Below the pieces are notes generated by a model. The model was not told where the DNA came from. It did not search any database and was given only the letters and a program-made list of their open reading frames with translations. The position numbers and the translations under genes are program-made. From contig JYOE01000004.1 of assembly GCA_000955875.1 (NCBI GenBank), forward strand, positions 124,484 to 188,483: a DNA stretch of 64,000 bases, given 5' to 3'. Of this stretch, positions 19,420 through 28,367 are shown piece after piece. The stretch comes from Terrabacter sp. 28 (lineage in GTDB: Bacteria; Actinomycetota; Actinomycetes; Actinomycetales; Dermatophilaceae). Each line of letters begins with the position of its first letter. Position 1 is the first letter of the stretch.

Positions 19420-20862
19420 ATGATCAAGGTTGAGCAGCCCTACGCCTACCGGCGCCGAGAGCTCGTCGAGCCCGACTGGACCCGCTTCCCCGGCTGGCGT
19501 GACGTCACCCAGGAGGACTGGGACAACGCCCAGTGGCAGCGCGTCAACTGTGTCAGGAACATCAAGCAGCTGCGCGCCCTGATGGGCGACCTGCTCGACG
19601 ACCGGTTCTACGACGACCTCGCCAAGGACCAGTCCGAACGCGCCACGATGTCGATGCTGGTGCCGCCGCAGATGCTCAACACCATGGTCCCGGCCACCGA
19701 GTCGCCGCTGCCGCCCGCCGGGCACGACTTCACGGAGGCGTTCTACGCCGACCCGATCCGCCGCTACATGCTGCCGGTCTTCTCCGACCGCCGCACCGAC
19801 TGGCCGTCGCACCCGCACGCCTCCCGAGACTCCCTCCACGAGCACGACATGTGGGTCGCCGAGGGGCTCACCCACCGCTACCCCACCAAGGTCCTCGCCG
19901 AGCTGCTGCCGACCTGCCCGCAGTACTGCGGCCACTGCACCCGCATGGACCTCGTCGGCAACTCGACGCCCCAGATCGCCAAGCTCAAGTTCGACCTCAA
20001 GCCGGTCGACCGCTACGCCGCGATGCTCGACTACCTCCGCGAGACACCCGCCGTGCGCGACGTCGTCGTGTCGGGCGGCGACGTCGCCAACATGCCGTGG
20101 AAGAACCTCGAGGCCTTCCTCGACCAGCTCCTCGAGATCGACAACATCCGTGACATCCGGCTCGCGACGAAGGCCCTCATGGGGCTGCCGCAGCACTGGT
20201 TCGCCGACGACGTCGTCGAGGGCGTCGGCCGCGTCGCCACCAAGGCCCGCGCGCGCGGCGTCTCGCTCGCGATCCACACGCACGTCAACAACGCGCAGTC
20301 GGTGACCCCGTCGGTGGCGCGCGCGTCGAGGGCGATGCTCGAGGCCGGCGTGCGCGACGTGCGCAACCAGGGCGTGCTCATGCGGGGCGTCAACGACACC
20401 ACCGAGCAGCTGCTCGACCTCTGCTTCTCCCTCGCCGACGGCGCCTCGATCACGCCGTACTACTTCTACATGTGCGACATGATCCCGTTCAGCGAGCACT
20501 GGCGCGTGTCGCTCGCCGAGGCCCAGCACCTCCAGCACTCGATCATGGGCTACCTGCCCGGCTTCTCGACGCCGCGCATCGTCTGCGACGTGCCCTTCGT
20601 CGGCAAGCGCTGGGTGCACCAGGTCGAGGAGTACGACACCGAGCGCGGAATCTCCTACTGGCGCAAGAACTACCGCACGTCGATCGAGGGCGCCGACACC
20701 GACGCACTCTCACGCGAGTACGTCTACTATGACCCGATCTACACGCTGCCCGAGTCGGGCCAGCAGTGGTGGCACGACTCCGTCGACCACGAGTCGGTCA
20801 TCGCCGAGGCCGTCGAGCAGGCGGCGACGAGCCGCGCCGCCGCGGAGTCCCAGCTCGTCTGA
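19420..20862 (+). CDS. kamA: Lysine 2,3-aminomutase (radical SAM)
   Basis: 480 residues. Converts L-lysine to L-beta-lysine using a 4Fe-4S cluster, SAM and PLP. The radical-SAM motif CxxxCxxC is TCPQYCGHC (Cys166, Cys170, Cys173). VVSGGDV is the SAM-binding GGE-like motif, and NQGVLMRGVND matches KamA family members. Lys396 in VPFVGKRW is a candidate PLP lysine, though the usual glycine-rich context is absent. Longer than clostridial KamA (416). Start supported by a leaderless -10. Alternatives such as EpmB are excluded by the kamDE/kdd neighbours. Confidence 0.92.
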   Translation: MIKVEQPYAYRRRELVEPDWTRFPGWRDVTQEDWDNAQWQRVNCVRNIKQLRALMGDLLDDRFYDDLAKDQSERATMSMLVPPQMLNTMVPATESPLPPAGHDFTEAFYADPIRRYMLPVFSDRRTDWPSHPHASRDSLHEHDMWVAEGLTHRYPTKVLAELLPTCPQYCGHCTRMDLVGNSTPQIAKLKFDLKPVDRYAAMLDYLRETPAVRDVVVSGGDVANMPWKNLEAFLDQLLEIDNIRDIRLATKALMGLPQHWFADDVVEGVGRVATKARARGVSLAIHTHVNNAQSVTPSVARASRAMLEAGVRDVRNQGVLMRGVNDTTEQLLDLCFSLADGASITPYYFYMCDMIPFSEHWRVSLAEAQHLQHSIMGYLPGFSTPRIVCDVPFVGKRWVHQVEEYDTERGISYWRKNYRTSIEGADTDALSREYVYYDPIYTLPESGQQWWHDSVDHESVIAEAVEQAATSRAAAESQLV

Positions 20863-20885
20863 GGCCCACCCGCTGCCGTATGCCG

Positions 20886-20926
20886 GGCGGCCCGGTCCCT
20901 CGTGCCCTCGAGGGGACCGGGCCGCC
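20886..20926. terminator. Convergent terminator kamA / proline iminopeptidase
   Basis: GGCGGCCCGGTCCC (20886-20899) pairs perfectly with 20913-20926 over a 13-base loop. It follows the kamA stop and lies beyond the iminopeptidase stop on the other strand. An octamer GTATGCCG abuts its left side. Confidence 0.8.
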
Positions 20927-20958
20927 GTCGGGTTGCACCACGGTCGGTTGGGCTGCCG

Positions 20959-21930
20959 TCAGACGCCGGAGAGCGCCAGCAGCTCGTCGTTGGCCGCGCG
21001 CCACCGCTCGGCCATCGAGGCCCCACCGTGCCCGTCGCCCTCGTCGACGACGAGGCGCGATCCGGGCCAGGACCGGTGCAGCCGCCACGCGGTGACGACG
21101 GGCGAGGAGATGTCGCGCCGACCGTGGATGAGGACCGCCGGGATGCCCCTCAGGGCCTCGACGTCGGACAGGAGCGGCGGGTCGCAGAACCCCTCGTGCG
21201 ACCAGTAGTGCGTCGTGAGCCGCACGAACGCGTGCCGGAAGCGCGGGTCGTCCCAGCGAGGGTCGCGGTGCAGGCCACCGGCGCCGATGGAGACGTGCGT
21301 GTCCTCCCAGAGGGCCCACTCGAGCGACGCCTCGTCACGCACGGCGGGGTCGGGTGACTCCATGAGCCGTGAGTACGCCTCGACGAGCCGGCCCTCACCG
21401 CGCCGGTAGCCGATGCCGGCGCCCTCGGCATGGGCGGCGAGCCGGTCCCACGCCTCCGGGAAGACGGCGCCGACCCCTTCGGTGATCCAGTCGACCTCGG
21501 CGCGGCTCGTCGTCGTGACGGCGAAGAGGACGAGGCCGCGGACGCGCTCGGGGTGCGCTCGCGCGTACGCCAGGGCGAGGGTGGACCCCCACGACGCGCC
21601 GTTGACGACCCATGAGGTGATGCCGAGGTGGTCGCGCAGCCGCTCGACGTCGTCGAGGAGCTGTCCGGTCGTGTTGCCGGCCAGGGAGGTCGTGGGGTCG
21701 GACGCGTGCGGCGTCGAGCGGCCGCACCCGCGCTGTTCGAGACCGATGACGCGGGTGCGGCCGAGGTCGAACCGCCGGCGATAGAGGCTGGTGCCGAGGC
21801 CGCCGCCGGGCCCTCCGTGCAGGTAGAGGGCGGGGACACCCTCCGGGTGTCCCCACTCCTCCCAGTAGAGGACCGTGCCATCACCGACGTCGAGCATCCC
21901 GGCGACACGCGGACTCTCCTCAGCGACCAT
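20959..21930 (-). CDS. Proline iminopeptidase (alpha/beta hydrolase, S33)
   Basis: 323 residues. Cleaves N-terminal proline from peptides. Oxyanion motif LHGGPGGG, nucleophile Ser in NGASWGSTLALAYA (GxSxG), Asp in HGRRDISSP and His in GDGHGGASM complete the triad. [13 protein letters not shown] is typical of the prolyl-iminopeptidase group. ATG 21930 overlaps the preceding membrane-protein gene by 11 bp. Related S33 enzymes can have other peptide specificities, so exact substrate is inferred. Confidence 0.88.
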   Translation of the reverse strand: MVAEESPRVAGMLDVGDGTVLYWEEWGHPEGVPALYLHGGPGGGLGTSLYRRRFDLGRTRVIGLEQRGCGRSTPHASDPTTSLAGNTTGQLLDDVERLRDHLGITSWVVNGASWGSTLALAYARAHPERVRGLVLFAVTTTSRAEVDWITEGVGAVFPEAWDRLAAHAEGAGIGYRRGEGRLVEAYSRLMESPDPAVRDEASLEWALWEDTHVSIGAGGLHRDPRWDDPRFRHAFVRLTTHYWSHEGFCDPPLLSDVEALRGIPAVLIHGRRDISSPVVTAWRLHRSWPGSRLVVDEGDGHGGASMAERWRAANDELLALSGV

Positions 21931-23104
21931 CCATCGATGACACCACAGCCGTCGTGCCAGCGGCGCGGTGGGCAGCCCGGTCGAGGGACGGCAGCCCCAG
22001 GGCCATGACGACGTAGAGCGCGGTTGCGACGCGGGGCAGTGCGCTCGGTTCGAAGCCTCGTGACCCGACGGCGAGGCCGCCCATGACGAGGAAGACACCG
22101 GCCAGCACACCGCTGACGCCGGCGAGACGGACTGCGGTGCCGACGTGCGCGCACTGCAGCAGCGCGGCCGCGAAGAGCAGCACCGTGAGCCCGAGCAGCA
22201 CGGTGAAGAACGAGTTGACGCCCCATTCGAGCCAACGCATCGCCTCGGCGGCCGCGAAGCGCGAGGCGCTCTGGTCGGGACCTGCGGTAGCCCACGCGTC
22301 GACCGCACCCTTGAGGGCGACCCCGTCGACGGCCATGTTCACGCCGATGAGCGACACCGTCGCGGCCGCCGTTCCGTTGCCGAGGCGGAGCAGGGTGGGC
22401 GATGCGCCCGCCCGGGTCAGCGTGCCGCTGACGACGACGAACCCGGCCGCCACCACGGCCGCCGAGAGGAACTGGAGGTCGTGCACCCAGACCCAGTCGG
22501 TGCTGTGGGCGTACTCGGCGAAGACCGCCGCGTGCGCGTTCGGCGCCTCGGCGTGGGGGTGCAGCACCCCGGCCACGAGTGCCAGCGCGGCACCGCCGAC
22601 CAGCAGGGCCGCGGCAAGCCGGCCTCGTCGGGCGGCTGGCCGGCGGAGCGTCGGTGAGGACGTGCGCGCAGGGTGCGCACCGGCAGTGTGGGGCCTGGCC
22701 CACAGGTAGGCCGCCATGAGGGCGAACATCGCGACGTGGCCCCAGGTGAGCAATGCGTCCCCGGAGAGCAGGTCGAGGTGGAAGGGCAGGAGCAGGAGCA
22801 CGAACGGCAGCACCATCACCGCCGACATCTCGAGGATGTGCCGCGCGGAGTGACGCCGCACCCACATCCAGGCGCCCATGCCCACGGACATGTCGAGGCC
22901 CATGGTGAGTGCCATTCCGTCGGGGTGCCGCGCCACGTCGGGCCACGCGGCGTCCCAGACGGCACCGAGGACCGCCATGCCGACGACCATCGCGACCGTC
23001 ATCTCGAGGTAGGTGGCGAGGAAGCGGCCGAACCGCGTGTGGAGGAACCGTGAGACCCGCGCACGTGGCGCGAGGTCTGCCCGCGAGCTGGTGAGAGTTG
23101 TCAT
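21920..23104 (-). CDS. Polytopic membrane protein of unknown function
   Basis: 394 residues with around ten hydrophobic segments. The N-terminal half has Met-rich helices (YLEMTVAMVVGMAVLGAVW, MALTMGLDMSVGMGAWMW, HILEMSAVMVLPFVLLLLPF), a pattern seen in actinobacterial proteins loosely annotated FliP-like. The C-terminal half (WVHDLQFLSAAVVAAGFVVVSG onward) resembles DUF4386-type proteins. The Met-rich helices could point to metal handling, but this is speculation. ATG 23104 (MTTLTSSRADL) is chosen over an upstream ATG. Adjacent to, but separated by a terminator from, a two-component system. Confidence 0.6.
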   Translation of the reverse strand: MTTLTSSRADLAPRARVSRFLHTRFGRFLATYLEMTVAMVVGMAVLGAVWDAAWPDVARHPDGMALTMGLDMSVGMGAWMWVRRHSARHILEMSAVMVLPFVLLLLPFHLDLLSGDALLTWGHVAMFALMAAYLWARPHTAGAHPARTSSPTLRRPAARRGRLAAALLVGGAALALVAGVLHPHAEAPNAHAAVFAEYAHSTDWVWVHDLQFLSAAVVAAGFVVVSGTLTRAGASPTLLRLGNGTAAATVSLIGVNMAVDGVALKGAVDAWATAGPDQSASRFAAAEAMRWLEWGVNSFFTVLLGLTVLLFAAALLQCAHVGTAVRLAGVSGVLAGVFLVMGGLAVGSRGFEPSALPRVATALYVVMALGLPSLDRAAHRAAGTTAVVSSMDGR

Positions 23105-23155
23105 GCCCACGAGCATCCGGCGCCCACCCCGCTCGACGGACGTGCCGGACGTCAT

Positions 23156-23188
23156 GGTCGGGGTCACCTTCACGGCATGACCCCGACC
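23156..23188. terminator. Terminator of the two-component operon
   Basis: GGTCGGGGTCA (23156-23166) and TGACCCCGACC (23178-23188) pair perfectly over 11 bp, just 3' of the response-regulator stop on the minus strand. Confidence 0.75.
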
Positions 23189-23205
23189 GCGTTCCGGCGC
23201 TCAGG

Positions 23206-23871
23206 TCAGAGGAGTCCGAGGCTCCGGGCCCGCAGCGCCGCCTGGGTGCGGTCCCGGGCGCCGAGCTTGGCCAGCACGTTCGTGACGTGGTTCTTGACCG
23301 TCCCCTCGGAAAGATAGAGGCGAGAGGCGATCTCGCGGTTGCTGCGGCCGTCGGCGAGCTCGTGCAGCACCTCGAGCTCGCGCGGGCTCAGGGGGTCGAC
23401 GAGCGGTTGCGGTCGCGGTCGCTCGGGCAGGTCGGGCAGCCGGCTCACCATGGCCACCACCTTGGCCGCGACCGACGGCTGCAGCACGGACTCTCCCCTC
23501 GCCGCGGCCTGCACGCCCTCGACGAGGCGAGCGGCGGTCGCGTCCTTGAGCAGGTAGCCGACGGCCCCCGCTCGCAGCGCGGGGAACACCTCGTCGTCGT
23601 CGTCGAAGGTCGTCAGCACGAGGACGCGCACCTCGGGGTGCTCGACGCGCAGGCGCCGCGTCGTGCTCACGCCGTCGAGGACCGGCATCCGCAGGTCCAT
23701 GAGCACGACGTCGGGCCTCAGCTCGCCCACGAGCCTGAGGGCCTCCGACCCGTCGGCGGCGCCACCGACGACCTCGACCTCCGCGCGGGCCTCGAGCAAC
23801 GTCGTCAGGGCCTCACGGAAGAGGGTCTGGTCGTCGACGACCAGGACCCGCACCGGCGCAGGAGTGCTCAT
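23206..23871 (-). CDS. NarL/LuxR-family response regulator
   Basis: 221 residues. Receiver domain with Asp13/Asp14, phospho-acceptor Asp59 in DVVLMDLRMPV, Thr in VLTTFDDDDEV and Lys in YLLKDAT. The C-terminal LuxR HTH is LSPRELEVLHELADGRSNREIA with recognition helix LSEGTVKNHVTNVLAKLG. Its start overlaps the end of the cognate kinase by 4 bp. Targets unknown; the neighbouring membrane-protein gene is a candidate. Confidence 0.93.
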   Translation of the reverse strand: MSTPAPVRVLVVDDQTLFREALTTLLEARAEVEVVGGAADGSEALRLVGELRPDVVLMDLRMPVLDGVSTTRRLRVEHPEVRVLVLTTFDDDDEVFPALRAGAVGYLLKDATAARLVEGVQAAARGESVLQPSVAAKVVAMVSRLPDLPERPRPQPLVDPLSPRELEVLHELADGRSNREIASRLYLSEGTVKNHVTNVLAKLGARDRTQAALRARSLGLL

Positions 23872-24962
23872 CCGGGCAGCTCGACCCGCAGCGCCAGGCC
23901 GGCGCCGGGAGTGGAGACGACGGCCATGGAGCCGCCGAGGTGCTCGGCCCGCTCACGGATGCCGGTGAGGCCGAAGCCCCCGGACGCCGGGACGTCGTTG
24001 CTCACACCGCAGCCGTCGTCGCGCACCTCGAGGGTCATCCGGTCGGGCAGGTAGCCGAGGCGGAGCACGGCGGCCCGGGCGTGGGCGTGCTTGCGCGCGT
24101 TGGTGAGCGCCTCCTGCGCCACCCGGTAGAGAGCGGACTGGACCTCGTCGTCGAGCCGCCGCTCCGCGCCGTCCACCGCCACGGAGGTCGGCAACCCCGC
24201 CGCAGCGCTCTCGTCGGCGAGCGCCCGGAGACGGTCCGGCAGGGGCGTCACCGGCCGGCCTCTCAGCGCCCCGACCGACTCACGGACCGACGTCAGTGCC
24301 TGCCGGACCTGCTCCTCGGCCTGCGCCAGCAGACCGTCCGCCCGCGCGACATCACCGGTCAGCACCGCGCGGGCGGCCTGGACCTGCATGCCGACCACCG
24401 TGAGGTGGTGGCCCAGCCCGTCGTGGATGTCCCTCGCCATCCGCGTGCGCTCGCGCATGGCCGCCAGCTCCTCGGCCTGTGCCCCGAGCACGCGCAGCTG
24501 CTCGTTGGCCACCGCGAGCTGCTCACGAGCCTGCTGCTCGCGCAGCCACAGGCGCGCGAGCACGAAGGCGACCGCACACGCCAGACCGGTGCTCACCACC
24601 TCACGGAGCCCGTCGGCCATCGGCATCCCGACGTGGACGAGCGGCACGGTGGCCGCCACCACGAGCGACCAGCCGAGCGGCAGCAGCATGACCGCCTGCA
24701 CCACGACGAGCACGAGCAGCACCGTGCTGCCGACGCCCGGGCCGGTCAGGTCGAAGGTGAGGAAGCCGAGCACGAGGGCCGACCCGAGGTAGGCCACGCA
24801 GGCGCCCCGCCCACGAGTGAGCGCCCAGCGGTAGCCGACGACCGACCATGCGACGAACACGACCCCCGAGAGGACGGTCAGCACGGAGAGACCGCTGGGA
24901 GCAGCCTCGAGCAGCATCACCAGCAGCGCAGCAACCGCCAGACCCGGCAGCGCTCGGTTCAC
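23868..24962 (-). CDS. Sensor histidine kinase (HPK7 / HisKA_3 type)
   Basis: 364 residues. Five or six N-terminal membrane spans, a short coiled linker (LREQQAREQLAVANEQLR), then the HisKA_3 box MARDIHDGLGHHLTVVG with the phospho-accepting His, and an HATPase with N box VAQEALTNARKHAHA, G1 box EVRDDGCGV and GGFGLTGIRERAEHLGG. No extracytoplasmic sensor domain is seen, so it probably senses within the membrane. GTG 24962 is preferred (GGAG nearby); a GTG at 25001 would add 13 residues. It forms an operon with the response regulator. Confidence 0.88.
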   Translation of the reverse strand: MNRALPGLAVAALLVMLLEAAPSGLSVLTVLSGVVFVAWSVVGYRWALTRGRGACVAYLGSALVLGFLTFDLTGPGVGSTVLLVLVVVQAVMLLPLGWSLVVAATVPLVHVGMPMADGLREVVSTGLACAVAFVLARLWLREQQAREQLAVANEQLRVLGAQAEELAAMRERTRMARDIHDGLGHHLTVVGMQVQAARAVLTGDVARADGLLAQAEEQVRQALTSVRESVGALRGRPVTPLPDRLRALADESAAAGLPTSVAVDGAERRLDDEVQSALYRVAQEALTNARKHAHARAAVLRLGYLPDRMTLEVRDDGCGVSNDVPASGGFGLTGIRERAEHLGGSMAVVSTPGAGLALRVELPG

Positions 24963-25039
24963 TGCTCCAATGTCGCTCCGCGCACGGGCCGCGTCAACCA
25001 CGAGCAGGAGGTCGCGCGCAGCCCCCGTAGACTGCCGCG

Positions 25040-25660
25040 GTGACCTCCCGCTCCCCCGGCACCCGCGTGCGCATGCCCAGAGCCGAACGTGAGGCGCAGA
25101 TGCTCGCCGTCGCCGAGCAGGTCTTCTCCAGCCGCGGCATCCAGGCCGCGACGATGGACGAGATCGCCGAGCTCGTCGGGGTGACCAAGCCGCTCATCTA
25201 CGACTACTTCGGGTCAAAGGAGGGGCTGCTCGCGGCGACGATCGAGCGGGCGCGCGGGCAGCTGCTCACCGCCCTCATCGACGCCTGGGTGGCGCAGCCG
25301 CTCGCACCGGCGCGTGACCGCGTGGCCGGGGTGGTCCACGCGTTCTTCGCCTTCATCGACGAGCACGAGCAGGCGTTCACCCTGCTGCGCACCGAGGGGG
25401 CACTCATCGGCGAGGCGTCGGCGTCGGTCGAGCGCATCCGGCAGCAGACCGCGAAGGCGTTCGCGGAGGGCCTGCGCACCCTGCCCGCGTTCACCGCGCT
25501 CGAGCCGCGGCGCGTCACGGTCATGGCCGAGATCCTCATCGGTGCGTGCGAGCGCCTCGCCGTCTGGCGCACCACCCACCCGGGCACGACCGCCGACGAG
25601 GCGACCGACCTCGTGGTGTCGACCATCTGGGACGGGCTCGCGTCCGTGTCCGGCGCCTGA
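25040..25660 (+). CDS. TetR-family transcriptional regulator
   Basis: 206 residues. HTH near the N-terminus: AATMDEIAELVGVTKPLIYDYFGSKEGLL. The rest is a helical ligand domain. GTG 25040 is leaderless: TAGACT at 25028-25033 ends 6 bp before it. Its stop overlaps the ybaK start (TGATG), and ybaK overlaps the Bcr-type transporter, so the regulator heads a three-gene operon and plausibly controls the efflux pump. Confidence 0.9.
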   Translation: MTSRSPGTRVRMPRAEREAQMLAVAEQVFSSRGIQAATMDEIAELVGVTKPLIYDYFGSKEGLLAATIERARGQLLTALIDAWVAQPLAPARDRVAGVVHAFFAFIDEHEQAFTLLRTEGALIGEASASVERIRQQTAKAFAEGLRTLPAFTALEPRRVTVMAEILIGACERLAVWRTTHPGTTADEATDLVVSTIWDGLASVSGA

Positions 25661-26154
25661 TGGCCCGGCAGCGCCAGCCCGGTCCCTCCACCCCGGCGAC
25701 CGTCGCGCTCGACCGTGCGGGCATCGCCTACACGAGGCACCCCTACGAGCACGACCCCGCTGCCACGAGCTACGGGCTCGAGGCGGCCGAGGCCCTCGGC
25801 GTCGAGCCGGCCCGCGTGTTCAAGACGCTTCTCGTCGACACCGGCAAGGGCCTCGGCGTGGGCGTCGTCCCGGTGGAGGGCCAGCTCGACCTCAAGGCCG
25901 TGGCTGCGGCGCTGGGGACGAAGAGCGTCACGATGGCCGACCCCGCAACCGCCGAACGCAGCACCGGCTACGTCGTGGGCGGCATCTCCCCTGTGGGGCA
26001 GAAGCGTGCGCTGCCCACCGTGCTCGACGAGACGGCATACGGCTTCGACGTCGTCTACGTCTCCGGGGGCCGGCGCGGGTTCGACATCGCCCTGGCACCG
26101 GCGGACCTGGCGCAGGTGACGCGCGCCGTGCGCGCGCGGATCGGGCGGCCATGA
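25660..26154 (+). CDS. ybaK: Cys-tRNA(Pro)/Cys-tRNA(Cys) deacylase YbaK
   Basis: 164 residues. YbaK/EbsC proteins hydrolyse Cys-tRNA(Pro) mischarged by prolyl-tRNA synthetase. Conserved parts: RHPYEHDPAATSYGLEAAEA, the catalytic lysine in RVFKTLLVD, GVVPVEGQLDLKAVA, and TGYVVGGISPVGQKRALPT. ATG 25660 overlaps the TetR stop. Placement between TetR and an efflux pump is common in Actinobacteria by chance of operon packing; no functional link is obvious. Confidence 0.92.
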   Translation: MARQRQPGPSTPATVALDRAGIAYTRHPYEHDPAATSYGLEAAEALGVEPARVFKTLLVDTGKGLGVGVVPVEGQLDLKAVAAALGTKSVTMADPATAERSTGYVVGGISPVGQKRALPTVLDETAYGFDVVYVSGGRRGFDIALAPADLAQVTRAVRARIGRP

Positions 26155-27443
26155 CGAGCTCCCCCGACGGCCCGCTTGCACCGACCGGCTCGCGCCTGTC
26201 GCGTCTGCGGCTCGTGCTCATCCTCGCCGCGCTGACGATGGTCGGCCCGTTCACCATCGACGCGATCTTTCCGGCGTTCGAGGTGATGGGCCGCGACCTG
26301 GGCGCCGACAAGGTCGCGATGCAGCAGACGATGAGCGTCTACCTCGTCGCCTTCGCCGTCGCGAGCCTCTTCCACGGCTCCCTGTCCGACGCTCTGGGGC
26401 GCAGGCCCGTCATCGTCACGGGCTCCCTGCTGTATGCCGTCACGAGCGCCGTGTGCGCGCTCGCGCCGAGCATGCCGACGCTGCTCGGTGCCCGCGCGGC
26501 CCAGGGGCTCGTCGCAGGAGCGGGCATGATCGTCGGGCGCACCGTCGTGCGCGACCTCTTCGACGGCGCCCACGCCCAGCGCTTCATGAGCCACATCTCG
26601 ATGATCTTCGCGGTGGCACCGGCGCTCGCACCGATCGTCGGCGGCTGGATCCTGGGCTGGGGCTCGTGGCGCACCATCTTCTGGGTGCTCGCGGTCTACG
26701 GTCTCGTGCTCGTGGTCCTCACGCTGACCGCACTGCCCGAGACCCACCCGGCGGAGCGACGCGTGGCCTTCCACCCTCGGCCGCTGCTGGCGTCGTTCGC
26801 GTCGGCCGCCGGCGACGGCGGGGTGCTGCGCCTGAGCGCCGCGATCGCGCTGAACTTCGGGGCGCTCTTCCTCTACATCTCCTCGGCGCCGGCCATCGTC
26901 GTCGACCACCTGCACCTCGGGGAGCGCGACTTCGGCGTGCTCTTCGTCCCGCTCGTCGTCACGATGATGCTGGGCTCGTTCCTCACCGGACGGCTCGCGG
27001 GCAGGGTCCGCCAAGGCGCGTTCGTGCTGGCCGGCTTCCTCGTCGCCCTGGCCGGTGGGGTCCTCGCCGTCGCGTACCAGTCGACCGTCGACGAGCCGGC
27101 GGTCGAGTGGACGGTCGTCCCGGCAGCCGCGGCCTCGCTCGGGGTCTCGCTCGTCTTCCCGATCCTCACGATCGCCCTGCTCGACCTTCGACCTCGCGAG
27201 CGCGGCGCGGTGTCGTCGTTCCAGTCCTTCCTCAGCACCTGCGTCAACGCCCTGGTGGCCGGGGCGGTGTCGCCACTCGTCAGCGGGTCGCTGGCGACGC
27301 TCGCCCTGGTGGCCGGGGCCATGACGCTCGGCGCGTTGGCCCTCTGGTGGTGGCACCGCGCACGCACCCACGCGAAGGCGCTGCGCCGCGACGACCACGT
27401 CCGCATCGAGGGGCTGGCCCCCGAGCCGACCGACCAGCTCTGA
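26151..27443 (+). CDS. Bcr/CflA-type drug-efflux MFS transporter
   Basis: 430 residues, 12 spans. The start MVGPFTIDAIFPAFEVMGRDLG matches Bcr/CflA proteins, the loop 2-3 motif is GSLSDALGRRPVIV, and motif C-like GxxxAPxxGG appears as VAPALAPIVGGWILG. These pumps export bicyclomycin, chloramphenicol or sulfonamides. ATG overlaps the ybaK stop (ATGA). It is probably controlled by the TetR protein two genes upstream. Confidence 0.9.
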   Translation: MTSSPDGPLAPTGSRLSRLRLVLILAALTMVGPFTIDAIFPAFEVMGRDLGADKVAMQQTMSVYLVAFAVASLFHGSLSDALGRRPVIVTGSLLYAVTSAVCALAPSMPTLLGARAAQGLVAGAGMIVGRTVVRDLFDGAHAQRFMSHISMIFAVAPALAPIVGGWILGWGSWRTIFWVLAVYGLVLVVLTLTALPETHPAERRVAFHPRPLLASFASAAGDGGVLRLSAAIALNFGALFLYISSAPAIVVDHLHLGERDFGVLFVPLVVTMMLGSFLTGRLAGRVRQGAFVLAGFLVALAGGVLAVAYQSTVDEPAVEWTVVPAAAASLGVSLVFPILTIALLDLRPRERGAVSSFQSFLSTCVNALVAGAVSPLVSGSLATLALVAGAMTLGALALWWWHRARTHAKALRRDDHVRIEGLAPEPTDQL

Positions 27444-27465
27444 TCTCCACGCCCGGGCGCCGTCG

Positions 27466-28317
27466 TCAGGCGGGTGCCAGTGCCTCGTCGATCATCCGGA
27501 GCCCCTGCGCCTCGAAGTCGTCGTCGCCCACGGCATACGCCCACGTCGCGGTGCCGATCGCCTCACGCACCTGCTGGCGCAACCAGGCACCCGTCTCACG
27601 CGGATCGTCTCCGTAGCCCTCGAGGAACGCCCGCTCGAGGGCCGGGTCGCGGCGGAAGTCCTGGGCCGCGAGCCGCGCGAAGTCGGTGAGCGCCGGCCGC
27701 AGCGCCGCGCGGCCGAAGTCGATGACGGAGACGACGCCGTCTGCGACGAGCCAGTTGCGCGGCTGCCAGTCGCCGTGGGTCGGCACGACCGTCGCGGACG
27801 GCACAGGCCACGAGGCGATCTCGTCACGCAGACGCTGCTCGACGGCCGCGTCGATGCGGTGCGGCTCGTCGAGCCAGGCCAGGGCCTTGTCGTTCTCGAG
27901 GCGCTCGTGGTCGGGGTCGACGTGGCTCTCCTGGCCGTGGAACGCCGCCAGCAGCTCACCCGCCTGGCGGTAGGTGTCCGGATCGTCGACGCTGGGGTCG
28001 CCCAGGACGAGCCGGCCGGGGAGGTAGCGGGTCACGACGAGCTTCGCGTCGACGTCGCAGTGCACGAGCAGTGGCGCACGCCCGCGGGCCGTCCAGGGCG
28101 ACAGCCAGTTCCGGTGGGCCGTGATCTCGCGGGTGATGTGGCCGTCGCGTTCGCCACCGGCCTTGACGATGAGGTGGTCCGAGCCGCGCTGGACCTCGAG
28201 GACCGTGGTCGCGACCAGGCCCCAGCCGTGGTCGTGCACGACCTCGGCCCCCGTCAGCCAGGTGTCGAGGAGCTCGGCCTGGCGGGCCGACAGCGAGCCG
28301 ATCGAGGCGAAGGTCAT
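27466..28317 (-). CDS. Phosphotransferase (APH) family protein
   Basis: 283 residues. Kinase-like fold with catalytic loop VPTHGDWQPRNWLV and VSVIDFGRAALRPALTDFARL; the lysine in DHLIVKAGG probably contacts ATP. The ATG at 28317 is leaderless (TAGGAT at 28324-28329, 6-bp spacer). It is convergent with the efflux operon and divergent from the dehydratase gene. An antibiotic-kinase role next to an efflux pump is tempting but unsupported; homologues phosphorylate varied metabolites. Confidence 0.8.
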   Translation of the reverse strand: MTFASIGSLSARQAELLDTWLTGAEVVHDHGWGLVATTVLEVQRGSDHLIVKAGGERDGHITREITAHRNWLSPWTARGRAPLLVHCDVDAKLVVTRYLPGRLVLGDPSVDDPDTYRQAGELLAAFHGQESHVDPDHERLENDKALAWLDEPHRIDAAVEQRLRDEIASWPVPSATVVPTHGDWQPRNWLVADGVVSVIDFGRAALRPALTDFARLAAQDFRRDPALERAFLEGYGDDPRETGAWLRQQVREAIGTATWAYAVGDDDFEAQGLRMIDEALAPA

Positions 28318-28367
28318 CGCGCGATCCTAGGACGGGCGTGTCGCGGCGGCGCCCGTAGGCTCGGGAC

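Noticed and set aside
27466..28317. Phosphotransferase next to an efflux pump considered as an antibiotic-resistance island
   Set aside because: Base composition is normal, no mobile element is present, and the genes are in separate, opposing transcription units.
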